Below are positions 43,855 to 51,812 of a stretch of 64,000 nucleotides of DNA, one piece after another. Source of the stretch: Candidatus Epilinea brevis (GTDB lineage Bacteria; Chloroflexota; Anaerolineae; Epilineales; Epilineaceae); the NCBI GenBank assembly GCA_016710785.1, contig JADJUE010000003.1, positions 558,001 through 622,000 on the forward strand, given 5' to 3'. A model generated the notes under the pieces. It worked only from the letters and a program-made list of their open reading frames with translations. It had not been told where the DNA came from and ran no database searches. Made by a program: the position numbers and the translations under genes. Position 1 is the first letter of the stretch. The number at the start of each line of letters is the position of its first letter.

Positions 43855-45290
43855 CCACCGCTCCCGCACGTGACGCCCATGGCGCGACCGGCCTGCCGCT
43901 GGACCGGCGCTCCCGGCAGGCCATCCTCGCCGGCGGGGACCTCCTGTTGCTGGCTCCGGTCCTGGCCCTGGCCCTGCGTCTGGGCGGCCTGCGCTCGGGC
44001 TGGGATTGGGCGAACCGGCCCTTCCTGGGAGAGTACCTGCGCTGGCTGATTCTGCTCCTGCCCCTCTGGCTGGCTCTGGCCTGGGCCAACGGCTTGTATG
44101 ACTTGGGCCGCCCGCGCCGTCGCCTGCTGGCCCTGGCCCTGGCCGGACCGGTGGTGGTCAGCGGCCAGCTGCTGCTGCTCTGGGCCCTGGTCTACTTCAT
44201 CCCCCCGCCTTGGACCTTGGTGCGGCATGTGGCGGTCTTCTTCGCTCTGGGGAGCGCGTTGGCCCTGCCCCTCTGGCGCCTGGCCTTCCTGGCGTTACTG
44301 GAGCGGCGCACCTTCCGCACGCGGTTGCTCATCGTCGGCGCCGGCGAGGCGGGGAGGACCATCCTGGAGGCCATCCGCGCCGAGGCGGCGCCGCTCTACG
44401 AGGTGGTCGGCTTCATCGACGACGACCCGGAGCTTGCCGGGCGGACCGTGGCGGAGCTGCCTGTCCTCGGCGGCCGGGAGGCGCTCCTGCCCTGCATTCG
44501 CAGTCTGGGCGCGACGGAGGTGGTGCTGGCCATCACCCACGGGATGGAGGCCGGCCTGTTCCGGGCGGTGCTGAATGCCCAGGAGCAGGGGGTCACGCTC
44601 ACCCCCATGCCCCTGCTCTACGAACTGCTGACCGGCCGGGTGCCGGTGGAGCATATCGGCGAGCAATGGGCGGTGGCCCTGCCGCTGAGCCCCGCGGAGG
44701 CCACGGGCCTGTACCGCCTGGTCCGGAGGGCGGTGGACCTGGCGGCTGGGCTCGGCGGCTTGCTGGTGCTTGTCCTGCTGCTGCCGCTGCTGGCGCCTGT
44801 GATCTGGCTGGACAGCCGCGGCCCCATTCTGTTCCGCCAGACGCGGCTGGGCCGCGGCGGGCGGCCCTTCACCCTCTACAAGCTGCGGACGATGCGCCCG
44901 GGGGCCGAGGCCGACGGGCCGCGCTGGACGGCGGAGGCCGATCCACGAGTCACCCGCGTGGGGCGCCTCCTGCGCCGCTCGCGCCTGGACGAGCTGCCGC
45001 AGGCGCTCAACATCCTGCGCGGGGAGATGAGCCTGATCGGGCCGCGGCCGGAGCGGCCGGAGTTCGTGGCCCAGTTGGCGGAGGCCATTCCCTTCTATCG
45101 CGCTCGCCACGCGGTGGCGCCGGGGCTGACGGGCTGGGCGGCCGTCCACCAGGATTACGCCGCTTCCACCGGTGACGCGCTTCTCAAACTGCAATACGAC
45201 CTATACTATATCAAGCACCGTTCCCTGCTCTTGGACGGTTGGATCCTGCTCAGGACCGCGGCGAAGGTTCTGCGCCTGGTGGGGCGCTAG
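43851..45290 (+). CDS. Undecaprenyl-phosphate phosphoglycosyl transferase, full-length WcaJ/WbaP type
   Basis: A 479-residue polytopic initiating enzyme. Four TM helices at ~25-140; a Rossmann-like domain with RLLIVGAGEAGRTILEAI near 158 and VVGFIDDDPELAGR near 186; a TM segment at ~295; and the catalytic domain with FTLYKLRTMRPGAEAD near 342, RSRLDELPQALNILRGEMS near 375 and LIGPRPERPEFV. It would start the cluster's repeat unit by putting a sugar phosphate on undecaprenyl phosphate. A second, shorter member lies at 12571. It is followed by two small membrane genes. Confidence 0.92.
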   Translation: MTTAPARDAHGATGLPLDRRSRQAILAGGDLLLLAPVLALALRLGGLRSGWDWANRPFLGEYLRWLILLLPLWLALAWANGLYDLGRPRRRLLALALAGPVVVSGQLLLLWALVYFIPPPWTLVRHVAVFFALGSALALPLWRLAFLALLERRTFRTRLLIVGAGEAGRTILEAIRAEAAPLYEVVGFIDDDPELAGRTVAELPVLGGREALLPCIRSLGATEVVLAITHGMEAGLFRAVLNAQEQGVTLTPMPLLYELLTGRVPVEHIGEQWAVALPLSPAEATGLYRLVRRAVDLAAGLGGLLVLVLLLPLLAPVIWLDSRGPILFRQTRLGRGGRPFTLYKLRTMRPGAEADGPRWTAEADPRVTRVGRLLRRSRLDELPQALNILRGEMSLIGPRPERPEFVAQLAEAIPFYRARHAVAPGLTGWAAVHQDYAASTGDALLKLQYDLYYIKHRSLLLDGWILLRTAAKVLRLVGR

Positions 45291-45367
45291 GCCGGGTCGG
45301 ACGCCAGCCGACCGGCATCTGGACGATGACGTTCCATGAAGAAGAGCACCATGAAGGAGTGCGAAGG

Positions 45368-45568
45368 ATGAGCGAGCGATTGGCCTGGGCCCCGCGGCAG
45401 GTGGTGGGTGCCTTTCTGCTTCTGGCTTTGCTATGGGCCGCCGGCGCGGCCCTGGCTGCGGTGAACGCCGTGGCCGGATTGACCCTGTTGGCGGTGGCAG
45501 CCTGGCTGACCCTGGGAATGGTGGGCTCGGCCCTCCAGGACGGAGCCCAGAGCGGAGACCGGGGATGA
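45368..45568 (+). CDS. Small two-helix membrane protein
   Basis: A 66-residue hypothetical protein with two hydrophobic helices (about 11-30 and 32-53), no family recognised. The ATG at 45368 follows AAGGAG by nine bases; an earlier ATG is possible. Its stop overlaps the ATG of the LysM protein (ATGA), so they are likely one unit, and it follows the initiating transferase by 77 nt. Could be an assembly partner of the polysaccharide machinery; that is inference. Confidence 0.65.
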   Translation: MSERLAWAPRQVVGAFLLLALLWAAGAALAAVNAVAGLTLLAVAAWLTLGMVGSALQDGAQSGDRG

Positions 45569-46185
45569 GGCAGGCGGCCCTCTACCTGGCCGCGGCGCTC
45601 TGCCTGGTACTGATCGTCTCCCTGGCCTGGTGGACGCGGGAGTTCATCCCGCGGGTGCCCCAGGAGGCGGTGGAGACGGTCACGCATTACACGGTGCAGG
45701 AAGGTGACAGCGCGGCGCTGATCGCCGAGGCCTTCCAGGTGGCCCCGGACCAGTTGTCCTTGGCCAACGCCATCGCGGACCCGTCCCAGCTGCAGGTCAA
45801 GCCGGGGCAGGTGCTGTTGGTTCCCCAGCGGGCGCCTTCCCTGACGAGCACCTGGGGCGCCCATCTGGGCGGTCTGGGCGCTGAAGTGCTGGGGGTGCTG
45901 CTCAGCTTCTGGCTGGCGGCGATGGCCGGCGTCCTGCCGAAGCGGATCCGCAAGCAGATCCTGGGCATCTCCCTGGCCCTGGGCATCGTGTCCTACGCCG
46001 CGGCGCAGGCGGTGGCGGTGAAGGAGGCGTTGTTGACGCCGCAGTTCGTCTTCGCGGCTGTCAAGGACGGTTTCATGTGGGCGGCGGCCTTCCCGATGCT
46101 GGCGCAGGTGCTGGGCATCCGGGAGCCGGTGGCGGGCGGCGGCGGAGCGGGCGCGGTGGGTTCGGACCCGACTCCCCAGGGCTGA
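45565..46185 (+). CDS. LysM-domain membrane protein
   Basis: A 206-residue protein. An N-terminal TM helix (~5-23) is followed by one LysM domain (~40-88: HYTVQEGDSAALIAEAF ... KPGQVLLVPQ), then three hydrophobic segments (~103-122, ~130-147, ~163-178). LysM binds GlcNAc-containing glycans such as peptidoglycan, so the protein could couple polysaccharide synthesis to the wall. The family of the membrane part is not recognised. Coupled to the preceding small gene. Confidence 0.78.
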   Translation: MRQAALYLAAALCLVLIVSLAWWTREFIPRVPQEAVETVTHYTVQEGDSAALIAEAFQVAPDQLSLANAIADPSQLQVKPGQVLLVPQRAPSLTSTWGAHLGGLGAEVLGVLLSFWLAAMAGVLPKRIRKQILGISLALGIVSYAAAQAVAVKEALLTPQFVFAAVKDGFMWAAAFPMLAQVLGIREPVAGGGGAGAVGSDPTPQG

Positions 46186-46659
46186 GCGCGGCGTTGGCCG
46201 AGGCTGTTGCCGCGAGTAGCGGAGGCTCCCGTTGGCGGTTGCGGGTGCTCGCGTCGTGGATCGCCTGGACTATCGAGGGGAGTTCCAATTGGAAGTCGGG
46301 CCGAAAGACCTGGAGAAACGAAGCGAGTCCCAATTGGAAGTCGTCCCCGAGAGCCCTTGCTGATCGGATGGCCAGCAGCCGTTATTGACCCTCGGTTCCA
46401 ATTGGGACTGCAGATAGCGCTCCAGGCACGACAAGCCGCTTTTCCGGCTGACAACAGGCTCTGGACGACCAGGACGACCGCAGCGGACCATGGGCAGGAC
46501 GAGGCCTGGTAGCCGAAGTCCTTGACCACAACCACCGCCGGCCGCCATTCCTGTGGTATCAGGCCGTATTTAAAACGTCTCCCACAGAGCTGGCCACTCG
46601 GAGCCGCTGTGAGTCAGTCCCCCATCAAAGAGGCGTCGGAGGATAGCAGGGTCTCCGTG
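46186..46659. repeat. 474-nt intergenic region with three TTCCAATTGG-type repeats
   Basis: Three copies of a near-palindrome lie at 46280-46298, 46325-46343 and about 46393-46410: GAGTTCCAATTGGAAGTCG, GAGTCCCAATTGGAAGTCG, and an inverted, less exact copy. The first two start 45 bp apart in the same orientation. No gene, tRNA or clear promoter is seen. The composition is less GC-rich than the flanks. A decayed element, MITE-like repeat or regulatory array are all possible. Confidence 0.5.
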
Positions 46660-46995
46660 CTACAGGGCCGGCCGCTCGTCGTCGTCCCCCGCCTCCACCG
46701 CCGCCCCTAGCACCGTCACCGCGCGCCACGGCGCCCGCTCGGCCAGCCAATCCGCCGGCGCGAAGCCCTTTCCGCCGAAGGCGTCGGGGGGCAGGTCCTC
46801 CGCCCGCTCGAACCAGCCCGCCGCCTGCTGGCTGCAACGCAGCTCCACGCTGAAGGCGGCGGGCTCCTTGCCCGCGCGGCGCACCCGTCCCGCCAGGTCG
46901 CGGAGTCCGAGGACCGCGGCATAGAACTCCGCCGAGATCCCGTCCGCCATCTGGTCGCTGCTTCCCGCGGCCGTGTCCGCCCGCCCGTCAACCAT
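46660..46995 (-). CDS. Small hypothetical protein coupled to the DinG-like helicase
   Basis: A 111-residue protein of unknown function. No signal peptide or TM helix. It has two cysteine-containing segments at most and an acidic C-terminus (EAGDDDERP). Its ATG lies in the last codons of the helicase gene (8 nt overlap), which argues for translational coupling and for being real. No family recognised. Confidence 0.5.
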   Translation of the reverse strand: MVDGRADTAAGSSDQMADGISAEFYAAVLGLRDLAGRVRRAGKEPAAFSVELRCSQQAAGWFERAEDLPPDAFGGKGFAPADWLAERAPWRAVTVLGAAVEAGDDDERPAL

Positions 46996-49186
46996 CCGGC
47001 GCAGGGTCCAGCGCCACCGTGGCGCCCTCCGCGCCCTCCCGGCCCATGACCTCCAGGGCGAAGTCCACCGCGCCGCCCAACGCCAGGTCGAAGAAGCGGG
47101 GCACCGCGCTGAAGTCGCGGGTGAGCGGTGCCGGGGGGAGGGCGCGACGCACCGCCTGGCCGTAGCCCTTGCGGCTGAGGCGCTCGTCCAGGATGGCCAC
47201 CACCCCGCGGTCGCCCGCGGTGCGGATGAGGCGGCCGAAGCCTTGCTTGAGGGTCAAGGTCATCTGCGGCAGGAGGTAGTCGTCGAAGCTGCTGCCGCCG
47301 GCAGCCTCCACCGCCTTCATCCGTGCCCCGTGCAGGGGGTCGTTGGGCGACGGGAAGGGCAGCTTGTCCAGCACCACCAGGCTCAGGTCCTCGCCCTGCA
47401 CGTCGACGCCCTCCCAGAAGGCGCGGGTGGCCAACAGCACACTGTGGGCCCTGCCGCGGAACCAGGCCAGGAGGGCCTCTCGGGGGGCGTCGCCCTGGGC
47501 GCGCAGGGGCCAGAAGCAACTCCGTTCGCGCAGGCGCGCGGCCGTCTGTTCCAGTCCGGCCCAGCTGGTGAAGAGGCAGAGCGCCCGCCCGCGACTGGCC
47601 GAGAGCAGACGCTCGATCTCCGCGGCCACGGCGTCGTAGTAGACCTCGCGCTGGTCCCAGCGGAACTCCGGCAGGGCCGGCTGGTAGAGGAGGGCTTGCG
47701 CCGGGTAGTCGAAGACCGTCTCGGTCACCAGCTCCAGGGGCGGGCGGGCGATGCCCAGGCGGGTCGTCACCGAGCGGAAGCCGTCCGAGGCCGCCAGGGT
47801 GGCCGAGGTGCAGATGACCGCCCGCCCGGCGGCGCCGAAAAGATGCTCCGCCAGCTCGGTGGCCGGGGTGATCGGCGAGGCGTGCAGCACCAGGCGCACC
47901 TGGCGCCGGCCGCTGACCGGCTCGGCGTAGCGCACCACGCGGTCGTCGTGCCGGGCGCTGGAGAGGGCGAGGAAGTCGTCGGCCAGGCCGTTCAGGCTGC
48001 CGACGGCCAGCTCGTAGAGCTGGCGGGCCGCGGCCTCGTCCACCGGTTCGGCGGCTTTGCCGCGCCCGCCCGTGGCGCGCGTGGGGCGCAGGCGCTTCAT
48101 CGCCCGCCAGGCTTCGGCCACCTCGTCCGCCTGCGTTGCCTTGGCCGTCGCCTCCGGCGAACCGCCGGCCGCGGCGCGGGCGGCCTCGCGGGCGTAGGGG
48201 TTGTGGTCCTGCAGCAGCTGTCCCTGGGCTTTGAGGGCCTGGGCCAGCTGGCGCAGGCGCGGCAGCTCCTCCTCGATGCGCCAGGCGCCGCTCTCGCCCC
48301 CGGCGGCGCGGGCCTGGGCGCGCAGGTCGTCGAAGGCGGCGCGGGCCATGAAGCGCAGCTCATCCACCGTGTCGGTGCCCAGATGCTCAGCGTAGACCGT
48401 GCGCGCCAGAAGCCCCTCCACGGCGTGGTCCGTCACCTCGACGCTGAAGACCGCCGTGGCGGTGTCCACCAGGTGATGGGCCTCGTCGATGATGTAGACC
48501 TGGCCCGGGGGCAGCAGACGGTGCCCCGCCTCACCCAGGCGCAGGGCCGTGAGCAGCAGGTGGTGGTTGGTGATCAACACCTGCGCTCCGGCCGCGGCAT
48601 CGCGCATCTGGTTGACGAAGCAGCCCTCCTCGAAATGGCGGCAGGCCTGCTGGACACAGTCGTCGTGCAGGCTGACGACGCGGGGCTGCAGGTCGGGTGC
48701 CAGCAGGAAGGGCAGCTCGTCGACATCGCCCGAGGCCGTGCCCGCCAGCCAGTCGCGCAGGGCGTTGACCTGCCCGCCCGGCCCTTCGATCTGCGCCAGC
48801 AGCTGCCGCTCCACCCATTCGCGCTCCCATTTCCACTGGCAGACATAGTTCTGACGTCCCTTGACCAGCACGGCGTTGGGCTCCATGCCCAGGGCGCGCG
48901 CCGCCAGGGGCACATCCTTGAGGAAGAGCTGATGCTGCAGGGACTTGTTGGCCGTGGCCACCACCACCGTCTTGCCAGAGGCCAGGGCGGGGATGAGGTA
49001 GGCCAGGCTCTTGCCCGTGCCCGTGGGCGCCTCGATCAGGGCCGGCGACTGGCTCTGGATGGCCTGCCACACGGCCTCGGCCATCTGCGCCTGGCTGGCG
49101 CGCGGCAGGTAGCCGGGCAGGGCCCGCGCCAGGGCGCCGCCGGAGGCGAAGCAGGCGGCGATGGTGGACTTGGCGGGCTTGGCCAT
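46988..49186 (-). CDS. DinG/XPD-family ATP-dependent helicase
   Basis: A 732-residue superfamily 2 helicase. Walker A EAPTGTGKSLAYLIPA near residue 42-57; motif Ia ATANKSLQHQL; VYIIDEAHHLVD (DEAH box) near 235; motif VI TLKQGFGRLIRT near 660. Cysteines spaced in NYVCQWKW and DDCVQQACRHFEEGC could hold an iron-sulfur cluster as in DinG/XPD. It likely unwinds forked or R-loop DNA in repair. The ATG at 49186 is used because the upstream open frame shadows the LCP gene. Co-transcribed with the small gene that overlaps its 3' end. Confidence 0.9.
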   Translation of the reverse strand: MAKPAKSTIAACFASGGALARALPGYLPRASQAQMAEAVWQAIQSQSPALIEAPTGTGKSLAYLIPALASGKTVVVATANKSLQHQLFLKDVPLAARALGMEPNAVLVKGRQNYVCQWKWEREWVERQLLAQIEGPGGQVNALRDWLAGTASGDVDELPFLLAPDLQPRVVSLHDDCVQQACRHFEEGCFVNQMRDAAAGAQVLITNHHLLLTALRLGEAGHRLLPPGQVYIIDEAHHLVDTATAVFSVEVTDHAVEGLLARTVYAEHLGTDTVDELRFMARAAFDDLRAQARAAGGESGAWRIEEELPRLRQLAQALKAQGQLLQDHNPYAREAARAAAGGSPEATAKATQADEVAEAWRAMKRLRPTRATGGRGKAAEPVDEAAARQLYELAVGSLNGLADDFLALSSARHDDRVVRYAEPVSGRRQVRLVLHASPITPATELAEHLFGAAGRAVICTSATLAASDGFRSVTTRLGIARPPLELVTETVFDYPAQALLYQPALPEFRWDQREVYYDAVAAEIERLLSASRGRALCLFTSWAGLEQTAARLRERSCFWPLRAQGDAPREALLAWFRGRAHSVLLATRAFWEGVDVQGEDLSLVVLDKLPFPSPNDPLHGARMKAVEAAGGSSFDDYLLPQMTLTLKQGFGRLIRTAGDRGVVAILDERLSRKGYGQAVRRALPPAPLTRDFSAVPRFFDLALGGAVDFALEVMGREGAEGATVALDPAPDG

Positions 49187-49248
49187 GGCCGGCAAGGATA
49201 GCACGGGTGTTCGAGGCGGGGCCTGCCCGCCTCGCCGTCCAAGGCCGA

Positions 49249-50475
49249 CTACCGCTCGGCGGCCGGATCGGCTGCTGTTGCGGTGGCTGTGGCCGGGGGG
49301 GTGGCGAAAGGATCCGGGCCGAAGTTCAGGAAGGCCTCGCGCAGCAGGGCGTAGCGCTCGGAGTCGAGCCGCAGCACCCATTGCTCGAAGCTGCCGATGG
49401 GCAGCATGTCGCCATAGCCGGCGTTGGTGTCCAGCTGCAGGCGGGTCACCGCGGCAGGGTCGATGCGCCGGCCGATACGCGCCAGGGCCAGGATCTCCTC
49501 CGTCGTGAGGTCGGTGTCCACGGCATCCATGGTGGCCGGGATGAGTTTGTGCAGATCCAGGATGACCCCTGGCCTGATCGCCTGCGCGCGCAGGGCCAGG
49601 AGGACATCCATCTGCCGCCGCGAGCGGTCGAAGTCGCTGGTGGACTTGCGCGAGCGGGCGTATTGCAGGGCTTGCGTCCCGTCCAGATGCTGGCGACCGG
49701 GCAGGAAGCGCAGGGTCATCGTGCCGCAATGGCCATCCGGATAACCGCTGTCTACGAGGCCCACCGTCGGATCATCCGCTGAGGGCGGGATGTCGATGTC
49801 GACGCCGCCCAAGGCGTCCACGACGGCCTTGAAGCCCTGGAAATCCACGCGGATGTAGCGGTGGACGGACAGGTCGAGGTTCTGCTGGATGGCTCGCTTC
49901 ACCGCGTTGGGCCCGCTGTGCGGGATGGCCTTGCCATCCTCGTCCAGCCGGGTGCCGAAGACATGGGCCGTGTTCAGCTTGTTGCCGCCGATGACGCCCT
50001 CGCCGTAGGGGATGTCCAGGTAGACGTAGAGATCGCGCGGCAGGGAGAACATGGCGGCCCGATCGGTGGCCGGATCGATGTGCACCAGGATCATCGTGTC
50101 CGTGCGACGGGCCTCGCTGGCGGTGGCCAGCTCGCTGCCCTGCTCGCAGTCGTCGATGTCCAGGCCCATGAGCAGGATGTCCAACGGGCCGTGCTGGTCC
50201 CAGACGGCGGCTTCGGGGGCATCGGCCACAGGCGCGTCGTCCGCCGGCGCTTGGGGCCGATCGGGCTGCGGCTCGGCCTCAGCCGCCGGCCGGCCGGGGC
50301 CGGCGAGTGCCCAGACGGTCCGGCCGATCACCACGGCCGCCAGCGACCCGATCGCCAGGATGCCCAGCGCCAGGAACGCGAACAGAAGGCGCAGGATCCA
50401 GCTGGAGCGCCTTGGTGGAACAGGAAGGTTGAGCAAGGGGGCCGTCGGTTGGGAAAGGGACATTAACCTCTTCAT
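49249..50475 (-). CDS. LytR-CpsA-Psr (LCP) family cell-envelope glycopolymer ligase
   Basis: A 408-residue protein with one N-terminal TM helix (~28-50), a Pro/Ala-rich stalk to ~95, and the LCP domain: DILLMGLDIDDCE, ARRTDTMILVHID, MFSLPRDLYVYL, GGNKLNTAHVFG, ALGGVDIDIP and QALQYARSRKSTSDFDRSRRQ carrying the conserved Arg/Asp residues. LCP proteins transfer undecaprenyl-linked polymers to the wall. It is a natural attachment step for the cluster at 30-46 kb. The C-terminus is Ala/Thr-rich (PPATATATAAD). Start ATG with a GAGGG site and an extended -10. Confidence 0.94.
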   Translation of the reverse strand: MKRLMSLSQPTAPLLNLPVPPRRSSWILRLLFAFLALGILAIGSLAAVVIGRTVWALAGPGRPAAEAEPQPDRPQAPADDAPVADAPEAAVWDQHGPLDILLMGLDIDDCEQGSELATASEARRTDTMILVHIDPATDRAAMFSLPRDLYVYLDIPYGEGVIGGNKLNTAHVFGTRLDEDGKAIPHSGPNAVKRAIQQNLDLSVHRYIRVDFQGFKAVVDALGGVDIDIPPSADDPTVGLVDSGYPDGHCGTMTLRFLPGRQHLDGTQALQYARSRKSTSDFDRSRRQMDVLLALRAQAIRPGVILDLHKLIPATMDAVDTDLTTEEILALARIGRRIDPAAVTRLQLDTNAGYGDMLPIGSFEQWVLRLDSERYALLREAFLNFGPDPFATPPATATATAADPAAER

Positions 50476-50492
50476 AACCCTCGATCAGATTG

Positions 50493-50501
50493 ACTATAGC
50501 A
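50493..50501 (-). promoter_or_regulatory. Extended -10 promoter of the LCP gene
   Basis: On the minus strand TGC-TATAGT, an extended -10 with no -35 match. Transcription would start about 11 nt before the ATG, leaving room only for the GAGGG site. Confidence 0.5.
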
Positions 50502-50576
50502 TCGGTGGCCGGCAGAGGGCGGCCATCGACGCCCCAGAGGCGGCCCGCCCGGACGACCCATGCCTTGTCCGGGCGT

Positions 50577-50605
50577 TTGCAGCGCCGTGCGGGCCTCCCT
50601 ACAAT
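50577..50605 (+). promoter_or_regulatory. Predicted promoter of the fRMsr-translin-obgE operon
   Basis: TTGCAG (50577-50582), 17 bp spacer, TACAAT (50600-50605). Leader about 14 nt to the ATG at 50626. The upstream GC-rich part of the gap (50502-50576) shows nothing else. Confidence 0.5.
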
Positions 50606-50625
50606 CCACGGTGGTTGTCGACGCT

Positions 50626-51153
50626 ATGTCTAGCCCGGACCTGCAGCCCCCTCTGAGCCCGGACCCATTCCAGGAGTCCCCTTTGCCCGACCACAGCCTC
50701 GCGATCCTGCGTCGGCTCGATCGCGAGATCGAGCGTCGGGCGTCGTCCTGGATGCAGATCCTGGAGCTGACCGTTCGCGACCTGGCGGATGCCTTCGCCC
50801 ATTTCAACTGGACCGGCGTCTACCTGGTCGAGGGCGACGACCTCGTCCTGGGGCCCTATGTCGGCCTGCCCACCGAACATCTGCGCATCCCGGTCGGCCG
50901 CGGCATCTGCGGCGCTGCGGCCGCGGAACGCCGCAGCATCGTCGTCGATGATGTGCGCCAGGATCCGCGCTACCTGAGCTGCTTCGTCAGCACGCGCTCC
51001 GAGATCGTCGTGCCCATCCTCATCGGGGACCGGGTCATCGGCGAGATCGACATCGACAGTGACCAGCCGGCGGCTTTTGGGGCGACGGATCGGGCGCTGC
51101 TGGAAGCGGTGGCCGAGCGCCTGGCGCGCCTGGCGCCCTCCGAGCTGCGCTGA
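50626..51153 (+). CDS. GAF-domain free methionine-R-sulfoxide reductase-like protein
   Basis: A 175-residue GAF protein matching the fRMsr pattern: FNWTGVYLVEGDDLVLGPYVG near residue 60-80, RIPVGRGICGAAAAERRSIVV near 90 with one Cys, DDVRQDPRYLSCFVSTRSEIVVPI with a second Cys, and EIDIDSD. fRMsr reduces free Met-R-sulfoxide. Of three cysteines known in the family two are visible, so activity is likely but not certain. The ATG at 50626 is used; a longer in-frame start is rejected. Its TGA overlaps the translin ATG. Confidence 0.85.
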   Translation: MSSPDLQPPLSPDPFQESPLPDHSLAILRRLDREIERRASSWMQILELTVRDLADAFAHFNWTGVYLVEGDDLVLGPYVGLPTEHLRIPVGRGICGAAAAERRSIVVDDVRQDPRYLSCFVSTRSEIVVPILIGDRVIGEIDIDSDQPAAFGATDRALLEAVAERLARLAPSELR

Positions 51154-51806
51154 TGGCCACCGGGGACATCGACGATCTGGGGGCGGCCATCCTGGCCCGC
51201 CTGGACCAGAAGAACGCCCGCCGCGAGACCATCATGGGCCTGAGCCGGCTCCTGGTGCAGCATGCCGCGCGGGCCATCCGCGCCGTGCATCGCGCCGAAT
51301 GGACCGCGGCCGCGGACACCCTGGCCGAGGCCCGCGACCTGGTGGCGCAGATGCACCAGGCCGCCGAAGGGCATCCAGACCTGCAGGCGGCCGGCTACAT
51401 GCTGGATGCCCAGAAGGAACTGGCGGAGGCGCACCTGACCTTGGCCCTCTGCCGCGGCGAGCCCTTGCCCGGCCCCCAGGACCTGGCGGTGGACGACGCC
51501 TCCTGGCTCAACGGCCTCGGCGAAGCGGCCGGCGAGCTGCGTCGCAGCGCCCTGGACGTCATCCGCCTGGGGGACGTGGCCACCGCCGAGCTGATCCTGG
51601 GGCGGATGCAGGAGATCTACACCCTGTTGACCACGGTGGACTATCCGGCCGTGATCACCCGCAACCTCAAGCAGACCACCGACATGGTCCGCGGCGTCAC
51701 CGAGCGCACCCGCGGCGATCTGACGGTGGCGGCGGGTCAGCAACAACTCAAGGCGGCGCTGTCGACCTTCGCGGCGCAGGTAGCGCCGCCAGCAGAGAGG
51801 CAGTGA
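51153..51806 (+). CDS. Translin-family protein
   Basis: A 217-residue, mostly helical protein. The C-terminal half carries the translin pattern: DAQKELAEAHLTLALCRG, WLNGLGEAAGELRRSALDV near residue 118, MQEIYTLLTTVDYP near 150, and NLKQTTDMVRGVTERTRGDL near 171. Translin and TRAX form nucleic-acid-binding octamers with RNase activity in eukaryotes and archaea; bacterial members are rare. Acidic catalytic residues of TRAX could not be confirmed. It sits between fRMsr and obgE in an operon. Start ATG in the fRMsr stop. Confidence 0.85.
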   Translation: MATGDIDDLGAAILARLDQKNARRETIMGLSRLLVQHAARAIRAVHRAEWTAAADTLAEARDLVAQMHQAAEGHPDLQAAGYMLDAQKELAEAHLTLALCRGEPLPGPQDLAVDDASWLNGLGEAAGELRRSALDVIRLGDVATAELILGRMQEIYTLLTTVDYPAVITRNLKQTTDMVRGVTERTRGDLTVAAGQQQLKAALSTFAAQVAPPAERQ

Positions 51807-51812
51807 AGGCCT

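Noticed and set aside
46186..46659. CRISPR array or structural RNA
   Set aside because: Only three repeat copies, unequal spacing, one inverted, no cas gene; no RNase P, tmRNA or SRP RNA signature recognised.
49187..49729. N-terminal extension of the DinG-like helicase
   Set aside because: Arg/Pro/His-rich sequence antiparallel in phase with the LCP gene on the same strand; the helicase family N-terminus begins at 49186.
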